Shown piece after piece: positions 1 through 4,785 of a stretch of 5,472 nucleotides of DNA. The stretch lies in NCBI GenBank assembly GCA_020350305.1, contig CP070709.1, forward strand, positions 197,598 through 203,069. Reading direction: 5' to 3'. The position numbers and the translations under genes were made by a program. Every line of letters starts with the position of its first letter. The first letter of the stretch is position 1. Under the pieces are notes generated by a model that made no database searches, was not told the DNA's origin, and saw only the letters and a program-made list of their open reading frames with translations. This DNA comes from Candidatus Bathyarchaeota archaeon. Lineage in GTDB: Archaea > Thermoproteota > Bathyarchaeia > Bathyarchaeales > Bathyarchaeaceae.

Positions 1-3
1 CAT
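1..3 (-). CDS. Start codon of a divergent gene running off the left edge (partial)
   Basis: Only the initiator is inside the window. Read on the minus strand, an ATG occupies 3-1 and is preceded, with a 7-base spacer, by GAGGTGA at 17-11, a very good match to the archaeal anti-SD. A TATA-like CTATAAA lies at 50-44 on the same strand, at a distance that would give a short leader. SD, spacing and TATA agree, so a real minus-strand gene very probably begins here. Nothing can be said of its product. It would be divergent from NAD kinase. Confidence 0.5.
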
Positions 4-10
4 CTTTCTC

Positions 11-17
11 TCACCTC
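11..17 (-). promoter_or_regulatory. Shine-Dalgarno site of the divergent left-edge gene
   Basis: Minus-strand GAGGTGA, complementary to the CACCTC core of archaeal 16S rRNA ends, ends 7 bases before the ATG at 3-1. It is the main reason to believe that a gene begins at the window edge. Confidence 0.5.
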
Positions 18-43
18 ATCATACAGCAATCCTTACAACGTGA

Positions 44-50
44 TTTATAG
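44..50 (-). promoter_or_regulatory. Candidate TATA box for the divergent left-edge gene
   Basis: Minus-strand CTATAAA. With the usual archaeal TATA-to-start distance of about 25 bases, transcription would begin near position 20-25 and give a leader of about 20 bases containing the SD at 17-11. This rests on pattern only. Confidence 0.35.
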
Positions 51-96
51 ATTAAGGTATCGCTGTAACGTTTTGAATTAACAAGTAAATTAACCA

Positions 97-104
97 TTTA
101 AATA
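97..104 (+). promoter_or_regulatory. TATA box of the NAD kinase-nob1 operon
   Basis: TTTAAATA lies in an AT-rich stretch. Archaeal spacing would place the transcription start around 125-130, just ahead of the ATG at 146. The same octamer, on the other strand, precedes the nitroreductase operon at 5425-5432, which supports it as this organism's TATA element. Confidence 0.5.
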
Positions 105-145
105 GTTAGTTTTCGGCATTCTCTTATATCGGGCTTAAGCAGTAA

Positions 146-1021
146 ATGTTAGTTGTTGCGTTGGAGGAAATAGAACTGTTTAACGCCGTGGGCTTAGTTG
201 CACGCGTTGACCGTAAAGCTGCGTTAAAATTTGCAGCAAAACTGATAACTCACCTTGAAGCAAAAGGACTGTCTATATTTCTTGAGGCAAAACTAGCAAA
301 ACATATCAACAAGACCGAAGCCGCCTTGCCGCTGAAAAAAATGAAAGCTGATCTAATCGTCACAATAGGCGGCGACGGCACCATCCTGAGGACATGCCTT
401 CGGATTCCTAAGCCTGAGCCGCCCATTCTCGCCATCAACATGGGTGTGCGAGGCTTCTTAGCAGAAGTCAATCCCGAAGAAGGGTTAGACGCCTTGGACA
501 GATGTTTAGAAGGAAAATTCATGGTTGAACGTTACATGAAGCTCGCATCTTCTATTGCAGACACTCGACTGCCCGACGGTTTGAATGAGGTTTTCATCAC
601 GTCCCACGCACCAGCTAAGCTTTTGTACGCTAGAATATGGAAGGATGGTGAGGCGGTTGCAGAGTGCCGAGCTGACGGGATAGTGGTTGCGTCTCAGGCT
701 GGTTCAACAGGATATTCATTGTCTGGAGGTGGCCCAGTGCTTGACCCGGAAGTTGACGCTTTCGTTTTGACCCCTATTTGCCCGCTTACCGTTTTTCATC
801 CCATAGTTTTTTCTGCGAAATCCACAGTCAGCATCGAGCTTCTTAAACCTAAAAGAGCAGTTGTGGTGATAGATGGAGATTATCAAATGAACATGGAACC
901 GAAGAATCCACGCATTACGATTAAAAAGTCAGAATACGCGTCCTCTTTCGTTCGGTTTGAAGGCAATTTTTATCATCGTTTGAAAGGTAGGCTTCTTTTC
1001 TCCAAAGGGGGAAGGCCCTGA
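146..1021 (+). CDS. nadK: NAD kinase (ATP-NAD kinase family)
   Basis: It phosphorylates the 2'-hydroxyl of the NAD adenosine to make NADP, in the cytoplasm. Residues seen, numbered from ATG 146: a first Rossmann-like strand GLVARVDR (16-23); the hallmark GGDGT (75-79), followed by a stretch like the family's nucleotide loop; the NE motif (147-148); the NAD-binding DGIVVASQAGSTGYSLSGGG region (178-196); ICPLTVFHP (211-219); and DGD (243-245). The length of 291 aa is normal, at the long end for archaeal members. The start is uncertain. ATG 146 has no SD and adds about ten residues before the family fold. GGAGG at 163-167 lies 8 bases before an in-frame CTG at 176, which would give an N-terminus starting FNAVGLVAR. 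GTG 188 is in frame but 20 bases from that SD. The gene is followed at once by nob1 on the same strand, so it is probably the first gene of a two-gene unit. The family assignment is secure; the exact start is not. Confidence 0.95.
   Translation: MLVVALEEIELFNAVGLVARVDRKAALKFAAKLITHLEAKGLSIFLEAKLAKHINKTEAALPLKKMKADLIVTIGGDGTILRTCLRIPKPEPPILAINMGVRGFLAEVNPEEGLDALDRCLEGKFMVERYMKLASSIADTRLPDGLNEVFITSHAPAKLLYARIWKDGEAVAECRADGIVVASQAGSTGYSLSGGGPVLDPEVDAFVLTPICPLTVFHPIVFSAKSTVSIELLKPKRAVVVIDGDYQMNMEPKNPRITIKKSEYASSFVRFEGNFYHRLKGRLLFSKGGRP
163..167 (+). promoter_or_regulatory. SD-like GGAGG inside the annotated 5' end of NAD kinase
   Basis: GGAGG lies 8 bases ahead of an in-frame CTG at 176-178 and 20 bases ahead of GTG 188. 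No comparable site precedes ATG 146. If it functions, the protein starts about ten residues inside the longest reading frame. Confidence 0.3.
1007..1011 (+). promoter_or_regulatory. Probable SD of nob1, favouring a CTG start
   Basis: GGGGG pairs with the CCUCC core of 16S rRNA with one G-U wobble. It ends 6 bases before the CTG at 1018-1020, a normal spacing. The only standard initiator nearby, TTG 1048, has no SD at suitable spacing. Confidence 0.4.
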
Positions 1022-1551
1022 CGGCGACCAAGAGAAAAGCCCTCGTCTTGGATGCCTCTGCGTTTATAGCAGGCTTCGATCCTCTTTCAGTTGATGATAG
1101 ACAATATTCGGTTCCTAAGGTGGGAAAAGAACTCTTTGCAAACTCGTTACCTTCTGTGCGGTTTAACACCGCAGTGGAAGGTGGGAGGTTGAGAGTTAGG
1201 GCACCGAGCATGTCTTTCCTAGAAAAGGTTGAAGAAGCTTCTAAAAAGGTCGGAGACGTGCTCCTTTCTAAGGCGGATAGGCAGGTTTTAGCTCTGGCTC
1301 TCGAATTGAAGGATGAGGGCTATGATCCGCGGATTGTAACGGATGATTATTCTATTCAGAACGTGGCTAATCTGGTGGGAGTAGAGTTTGCTTCTCTCAT
1401 GACTTTTGGCATACGGTATCGCTTATATTGGATTAAATATTGTCCCGCGTGTCATCGGAAATATCCCTCGGACTATAAACGTAAACATTGTCAAGTGTGT
1501 GGCACTGAGGTTAAGAGAAGGCCTTTGAGAAGAAAGCCGGTAAGAAAATAG
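1018..1551 (+). CDS. nob1: Nob1-type endonuclease (PIN domain plus zinc ribbon)
   Basis: Nob1 is the PIN-domain nuclease that cleaves precursor rRNA at the 3' end of 16S/18S during small-subunit maturation. From the CTG at 1018 the protein has 177 residues. An N-terminal strand KALVLDASAFIAGF (7-20) carries the first catalytic Asp (D12), with further PIN acidic residues at about E38, D87 (SKADRQVLALALEL) and D109/D110 (VTDDYSIQNVA). A C-terminal zinc ribbon has paired cysteines C142/C145 and C158/C161 (CPAC...CQVC), then a basic tail. Length and order fit archaeal Nob1. The start is inferred: the frame is open only from 991, and its sole ATG, GTG or TTG is TTG 1048. That start would put the catalytic Asp at residue 2 and delete strand 1. 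CTG 1018 makes a CTGA overlap with the NAD kinase stop and has GGGGG upstream. A frameshift in the sequence is the main alternative. Confidence 0.9.
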   Translation: MTATKRKALVLDASAFIAGFDPLSVDDRQYSVPKVGKELFANSLPSVRFNTAVEGGRLRVRAPSMSFLEKVEEASKKVGDVLLSKADRQVLALALELKDEGYDPRIVTDDYSIQNVANLVGVEFASLMTFGIRYRLYWIKYCPACHRKYPSDYKRKHCQVCGTEVKRRPLRRKPVRK

Positions 1552-1565
1552 GGAAAGGGGCAGGG

Positions 1566-1570
1566 TTTTT
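1566..1570 (+). terminator. Candidate T-run terminator after nob1
   Basis: TTTTT begins 15 bases after the nob1 stop. Archaeal termination often needs only a short T-run without a hairpin. A single run of five is weak evidence, but the position before a convergent gene fits. Confidence 0.3.
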
Positions 1571-1693
1571 GATACGCTTCTTCGTCAGTGGTACAGTCTC
1601 TCGTATTCATAATATATAGTAGCGGTTTCGCCGTAATCTGCATGCATCTTCTGCTCTTCACAAATCTCAGTTAATCTAAAGATGCACGCACCT

Positions 1694-2575
1694 CTAAATG
1701 AGTTCTCCCCTAGCCGTCATTGCAACTGTTCCACCGACGTATACATCTATTTTCCCTTCTCTGTCTTGTGCTTTTAGGAGAAGCAGCGAAGGCCTGCCTA
1801 TTTCGTAACCCTGTTCAACCCGAATGTTGATTCGATCTTTTATGAAGTACCGATATTTCACTAAATATCCAGCTAGGCAACCGTTTGCACTTCCTGTGGC
1901 TGGGTCCTCAGGTATACCATAGTAATCAGCGAAGAATCGAACGTTCAAGTCATTTTCTTGATTGTATGTTTCGGGACAAAAGATGAGTATGGTTTTTGCC
2001 TGTATATCTTTGATCAACTTGAAGTATTTGTCTCTAATTATTCTAGCCCGCTTCAGGGCATCTAGGGTTTTCAATGGAACTATGATAGAAGGACCTCCTG
2101 TAGAAACCTCTTGAATAGGAAATCTACTGTCTAACTCCTTCGAATCGAGGCTCAAAACCTGCGAAATCGATTCAACATCGAAAACTTGGCCAAAAGTTGG
2201 TTGTAATTGCTTCATCCACAAAGTATCAACATGCCCTTCACTATAACTAAGTGTAACCGGAATCTGCCCAACCTTCAAGTTAAGGACTATCGTGTCAATA
2301 GGTTCTTTCACGATTTCATGTTGTATCACATAGGCAGTCCCCAGTGTTGGATGGCCAGCAAAGGGCAATTCTGTTTTCGGAGTAAAAATGCGGACATCGT
2401 ATCCGCCTTTTCGCTTTTCATCTGACAGAATGAAGGTTGTCTCCGAATAGTTCATCTCTTTGGCAATTCGTTGCATTTCAACATCTGAGAGGTTTTTGGC
2501 ATCTCTGATCACTGCGAGCTGGTTGCCAGCATATTTTTCCTCGGTAAACACGTCCACTATGCAAAAATTGAGCAT
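1694..2575 (-). CDS. PhzF-family isomerase-like protein
   Basis: The PhzF/YddE fold is a two-domain, diaminopimelate-epimerase-like protein. Characterised members are isomerases (PhzF in phenazine synthesis); most homologues have unknown substrates. Residues from ATG 2575: an N-terminal DVFTEEKYAGNQLAV (8-22); MNYSETTF with the catalytic Glu at residue 45, the same number as the acid in Pseudomonas PhzF; RIFTPKTELPFAGHPTLGTA (63-81); FCPE (199-202); PEDPATGSANG (222-232); and EIGRPS (258-263). Length (293 aa) is typical. I chose the ATG over the upstream GTG 2590, which adds five residues, because GGAGAGAGG lies just before the ATG. The gene follows the flavin-reductase-like gene by 15 bases and is surely cotranscribed with it. 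No phenazine genes are present, so the substrate is unknown; a small metabolite or detoxification role is only inferred from context. Confidence 0.92.
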   Translation of the reverse strand: MLNFCIVDVFTEEKYAGNQLAVIRDAKNLSDVEMQRIAKEMNYSETTFILSDEKRKGGYDVRIFTPKTELPFAGHPTLGTAYVIQHEIVKEPIDTIVLNLKVGQIPVTLSYSEGHVDTLWMKQLQPTFGQVFDVESISQVLSLDSKELDSRFPIQEVSTGGPSIIVPLKTLDALKRARIIRDKYFKLIKDIQAKTILIFCPETYNQENDLNVRFFADYYGIPEDPATGSANGCLAGYLVKYRYFIKDRINIRVEQGYEIGRPSLLLLKAQDREGKIDVYVGGTVAMTARGELI

Positions 2576-2590
2576 TTTTCCTCTCTCCAC

Positions 2591-3151
2591 TTATCTTGCG
2601 GTCGTGCCATTAATAATCCGTTCCCCAAGTTGGTAGTAATTGAAGTCGCCTCCGGTGGCCCAGATAATTGGATGAACCTTTCTCCAATCGAGCTTACCAT
2701 CTGTAATGCAACGTGGATCAGCATATGATTTGATGACTCGGCCTATGATTCCTTCGTTAGGGTCGTAGTCGAGGATTTCAGTCACTTCACACTCCATGTT
2801 TATGGGACACTGGCGAATCATTGGAGCGGTTTTCAGCTCTCCGTAAAATGTGTCAAAGAGCGATCCCTTGTCAAAGTCCCGGCCAGATTTGCTTCCACAG
2901 ATATTTGTTTCAGCCAATAGATCCTCTGAAGGAATGTTCACACTGAATGTTCTATTCTCATGAATTCCAATTCGCGTATAACGTTTCTTATACAGGCTAA
3001 TGAAGATGTGTTTTCCAAAGTCAAAAGGCGAACTGTATCCAATCACGAGGTAGTTTGGCTGGTTGTTGACCATCGCTCCAACCAAGACTATCGGTAGTGG
3101 GCTCAGCAGATTACCTTCAAGCTCCTTTTTGATTGATTTCGCTTCACTCAT
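2591..3151 (-). CDS. Flavin reductase-like FMN-binding split-barrel protein (flavoredoxin type)
   Basis: This is a single flavin-reductase-like domain; family members bind FMN in a dimeric split barrel and pass electrons from NAD(P)H or other donors. Numbering is from ATG 3157. The central strand and loop HIFISLYKKRYTRIGIHENR (50-69) is followed by FSVNIP (71-76) and NICGSKSGRDFDK (85-97), the flavoredoxin-type signature. A C-terminal WATGGDFNYYQLGERI (166-181) matches the family's usual G...Y..LGE ending. Length (186 aa) is normal. ATG 3151 is preferred over ATG 3157: GGTGA at 3163-3159 lies 7 bases before the second ATG but only 1 base before the first. The PhzF-family gene follows after 15 bases. 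A TATA-like element at 3230-3239 suggests its own promoter, separate from the ars-like operon. The electron donor and acceptor cannot be told from sequence. Confidence 0.9.
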   Translation of the reverse strand: MSEAKSIKKELEGNLLSPLPIVLVGAMVNNQPNYLVIGYSSPFDFGKHIFISLYKKRYTRIGIHENRTFSVNIPSEDLLAETNICGSKSGRDFDKGSLFDTFYGELKTAPMIRQCPINMECEVTEILDYDPNEGIIGRVIKSYADPRCITDGKLDWRKVHPIIWATGGDFNYYQLGERIINGTTAR

Positions 3152-3191
3152 ATGCATTCACCACTGGTGTAACCCTTAGGTTAGGGACATG

Positions 3192-3214
3192 TGTACAATC
3201 CCGTCATGAGTACA
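3192..3214. repeat. Inverted repeat TGTAC-N13-GTACA, possible operator
   Basis: Perfect 5-base arms (3192-3196 and 3210-3214) are separated by 13 bases, giving roughly two helical turns between half-site centres. It lies just downstream of the candidate TATA box of the flavin reductase gene, where a dimeric repressor could block transcription. Short arms mean chance is possible. Confidence 0.25.
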
Positions 3215-3229
3215 AAGCTTTGCATATTT

Positions 3230-3239
3230 CTATATTTAT
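3230..3239 (-). promoter_or_regulatory. Candidate TATA box for the flavin reductase-PhzF pair
   Basis: The minus strand reads ATAAATATAG here. Transcription would start around 3205 and leave a leader of about 50 bases. The inverted repeat at 3192-3214 would lie across the start point. This rests on pattern only. Confidence 0.35.
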
Positions 3240-3362
3240 CCGATCAATCATTCAATACACCATGCCATTGCAGCTAGAACAACCGCGGTCATTGGAACTG
3301 GGTCTGCCAAGAGAAGATCCAGATCAACGCTCACACCCATGCTAGCGAAGGAATCGGGAAAC

Positions 3363-3377
3363 AGTGTGGTGCACACT
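3363..3377. repeat. Perfect 6-base inverted repeat behind the Cys-rich minigene
   Basis: AGTGTG (3363-3368) and CACACT (3372-3377) flank a 3-base loop. On the minus strand this hairpin lies about 30 bases after the minigene stop and could help end or stabilise the operon mRNA. There is no strong T-run after it. Confidence 0.3.
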
Positions 3378-3380
3378 TCA

Positions 3381-3397
3381 GATTCAATGAATGAATC
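3381..3397. repeat. Second perfect 6-base inverted repeat behind the Cys-rich minigene
   Basis: GATTCA (3381-3386) and TGAATC (3392-3397) flank a 5-base loop, 3 bases from the neighbouring inverted repeat. In the minus-strand transcript it would form a hairpin starting about 9 bases after the minigene's TGA. The pair resembles an mRNA 3'-end structure, although AT-rich 6-base arms are weak alone. Confidence 0.3.
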
Positions 3398-3406
3398 ACT
3401 CACTGC

Positions 3407-3502
3407 TCAACAACAGCTAGTTTCTTTCTGCTCAGTGCTACAGCAGCTTGATTGCTGTTTTACTTGGTTCTCTACCTTTTTCTCTACCTTTTTACCATCC
3501 AT
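3407..3502 (-). CDS. 31-residue cysteine-rich minigene coupled to arsM
   Basis: I do not recognise a described family. The product starts [17 protein letters not shown], a charged Lys/Glu/Gln stretch with V at 6, 10 and 14 that could form a short amphipathic helix. It ends in two vicinal-cysteine motifs, SSCC (18-21) and TSCC (28-31), and CC are its last residues. Four of 31 residues are Cys, and there is no Trp, Tyr, Phe or Leu. Translation is strongly suggested. GGAGGTGAG at 3515-3507, a near-ideal SD, ends 4 bases before the ATG, inside the last codons of arsM, and the frame overlaps the arsM end by 11 bases. CC pairs bind soft metals such as As(III); ArsM itself carries SCCG and DCC. Inference: a detached thiol tail, As(III) carrier or reductant for ArsM. 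The gene could be dispensable, but chance placement of such an SD is unlikely. Confidence 0.72.
   Translation of the reverse strand: MDGKKVEKKVENQVKQQSSCCSTEQKETSCC
3470..3493. repeat. Perfect 12-base tandem duplication inside the minigene
   Basis: CTCTACCTTTTT occurs twice head to tail (3470-3481 and 3482-3493). On the coding (minus) strand it encodes the repeated Lys-Lys-Val-Glu of the minigene. Being a multiple of three, the duplication lengthens the helix without a frameshift. It reaches into the arsM stop codon. Confidence 0.85.
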
Positions 3503-4325
3503 TATTCTCACCTCCTAATACTTTATTCGTGTGTGTTTGTTTCTCCATGTCTTTTGTACGTCTCATTCGCTTGTGTGCTTTGACTTGAACACTTTTTATT
3601 TGTGCTTGTGAACAACAATCATTGAAGGTTCTTTCCGAAATGATTTTGACGTTTTTGAACCCAACTCTCCTTATGGTGTTCAGATACTGATTCTTTTCCA
3701 GCGCGCCTGCAACACAGCCCGCCCATGCGTCAAAGCTTTTCCTGACAGATTCAGGCAATTCTCCCTCTGTAACCAGATCGGAGATCATTATCCTTCCACC
3801 CGGTTTCAGGACTCTGTATGCCTCTTGAAACACCTTTTTCTTGTCAGGAGATAGATTGATCACACAATTGCTGATTACAGCGTCGATGGAATTATCTTCA
3901 ATGGGGAGATTCTCTATCTCTCCAAGTCTAAACTCCACATTCGTGTATCCGTACTTGGAGGCTGAAGCTTTTGCTTTTAGAACCATCTCTCTAGTCATGT
4001 CGATGCCAATAGCTTTCCCGCTTGGTCCAACTCTTTTTGCCGCAAGGAAAACATCGAATCCACCGCCTGAACCTAAATCCAAAACGGTCTCTCCTTCCTT
4101 TAAGCTGGCTAATGCAGTGGGATTTCCACAACCTAAACCCATATTGGAAGCTTCTGGAACATTCCTCAAATCCTCCTCTGAGTAGCCCATACTTAGAGCT
4201 GCATCTGTGTGTGCATGCGTCGATGAACCACAGCAGGATTTTCGCGTGCACGCTATCTCACCGTATCTTCTTTTCACGAATTCCTTGACTTCTTTTTCAG
4301 AGTGGTTTCCTACAGTGCTCTTCAT
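3492..4325 (-). CDS. arsM: Arsenite S-adenosylmethionine methyltransferase
   Basis: ArsM transfers methyl groups from SAM to thiol-bound As(III), giving methylated and partly volatile arsenicals; it is a cytoplasmic class I methyltransferase. Seen: an N-terminal [13 protein letters not shown] (21-33) with vicinal C31/C32; MGLGCGNP (62-69) with C66; SAM motif [12 protein letters not shown] (81-91); GIDMT (107-111); [14 protein letters not shown] (153-166) with C154; VLKPGGR (172-178); and AGCVAGAL (202-209) with C204. C154 and C204 are 50 apart, as are C174 and C224 of algal CmArsM, so the As-binding cysteines are present. An additional DCC (236-238) and a basic tail of about 25 residues end the 277-aa protein, within the family range. 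ATG 4325 overlaps the protease gene's stop (ATGA) and has GAGGTGA 7 bases upstream. The end carries the minigene's SD. No ArsR or arsenic efflux gene is in view. Confidence 0.95.
   Translation of the reverse strand: MKSTVGNHSEKEVKEFVKRRYGEIACTRKSCCGSSTHAHTDAALSMGYSEEDLRNVPEASNMGLGCGNPTALASLKEGETVLDLGSGGGFDVFLAAKRVGPSGKAIGIDMTREMVLKAKASASKYGYTNVEFRLGEIENLPIEDNSIDAVISNCVINLSPDKKKVFQEAYRVLKPGGRIMISDLVTEGELPESVRKSFDAWAGCVAGALEKNQYLNTIRRVGFKNVKIISERTFNDCCSQAQIKSVQVKAHKRMRRTKDMEKQTHTNKVLGGENNGW
3507..3515 (-). promoter_or_regulatory. Near-ideal Shine-Dalgarno site of the Cys-rich minigene
   Basis: The minus strand reads GGAGGTGAG, fully complementary to the anti-SD core, 4 bases before the ATG at 3502. 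It lies within the arsM coding end, where it encodes Gly-Gly-Glu in a tail that is not part of the methyltransferase fold. It has no other visible purpose than to start the minigene. Confidence 0.75.
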
Positions 4326-4747
4326 GTATTCGTCACCTCTGAATCATTTCCACTCACACGCACAAACGACACTTCTTGTTGAGGATAATTGACGACAACT
4401 CGATAGTCTTTCATGAAATTGTATCCAATTACACCACCCACAGGCGTTCCCATCATGTTTGAGAGTGGTGTCAGATCATGTAGTCCAACATCAATATCCT
4501 TCGCTTTAGCATCACCTACTTGTATGGATTCAGCTTTCGCTAGAGTCATGGTCACACCAGCAAAAGAACCACTTAATGCTCTTCTTTGACCCCATGCTTT
4601 CTCATAAAGACCCAGTGCCTCGCTTGTGTGTTCTGTGATGGTTGTTATGCTGGCTCCTGTGTCAACTAGGAATCTGAAAGGGCCTTCACTGTTTACTCCG
4701 GCTTTAATGATGATTATAGGTGCCTTTTCAGGCAACTGAAATCTCAC
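4322..4747 (-). CDS. Retropepsin-like single-domain aspartic protease
   Basis: Family seen: an aspartyl protease of the retropepsin/gag-polyprotein type, which works as a homodimer with one catalytic Asp per chain. Numbered from the upstream ATG 4762 (146 aa), the active-site FLVDTGAS spans 31-38 with D34. The closing signature [18 protein letters not shown] (109-126) matches the family's G.(I/L)G.(D/N)FL...(V/I).(I/V)DY pattern. No signal peptide or membrane segment is visible, so it should be cytoplasmic. I prefer GTG 4747 (141 aa): GGAGGT at 4760-4755 lies exactly 7 bases before it, whereas ATG 4762 has no SD and would use that SD as coding sequence. The gene ends in an ATGA overlap with arsM and begins 38 bases after the nitroreductase stop. 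Substrate unknown; processing of ArsM or the minigene product is possible but speculative. Confidence 0.85.
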   Translation of the reverse strand: MRFQLPEKAPIIIIKAGVNSEGPFRFLVDTGASITTITEHTSEALGLYEKAWGQRRALSGSFAGVTMTLAKAESIQVGDAKAKDIDVGLHDLTPLSNMMGTPVGGVIGYNFMKDYRVVVNYPQQEVSFVRVSGNDSEVTNT

Positions 4748-4754
4748 CTTTTCT

Positions 4755-4760
4755 ACCTCC
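4755..4760 (-). promoter_or_regulatory. SD that sets the protease start at GTG 4747
   Basis: Minus-strand GGAGGT is followed by 7 bases and an in-frame GTG at 4747-4745. The alternative ATG at 4762 directly abuts this site, so it cannot use it. Confidence 0.6.
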
Positions 4761-4785
4761 ATCTTTGTGCTGCGTCATAGCGGAT

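Noticed and set aside
921..1211. Minus-strand 96-codon frame over the NAD kinase-nob1 junction
   Set aside because: It is antisense to two secure conserved genes and has no SD or motif.
1048..1551. Nob1 starting at TTG 1048
   Set aside because: It would put the first catalytic Asp at residue 2 and delete the first PIN strand, and there is no SD before the TTG.
3248..3340. A separate 30-codon minus-strand gene starting at ATG 3340
   Set aside because: No SD precedes the ATG and I recognise no homologue; kept only as part of the weak readthrough observation.
3133..3345. Plus-strand 70-codon open frame across the flavin reductase start and its upstream gap
   Set aside because: It begins with TTG without an SD, overlaps the start of a secure gene on the other strand, and has no recognisable motif.
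3841..4288. Several open frames of about 86-114 codons on both strands inside arsM
   Set aside because: They lie within the strongly conserved methyltransferase sequence, resemble no family, and are explained by the composition of the real gene.
4207..4392. Plus-strand 61-codon frame over the protease-arsM junction
   Set aside because: It is antisense to the coupled ATGA junction and has no SD or family motif.
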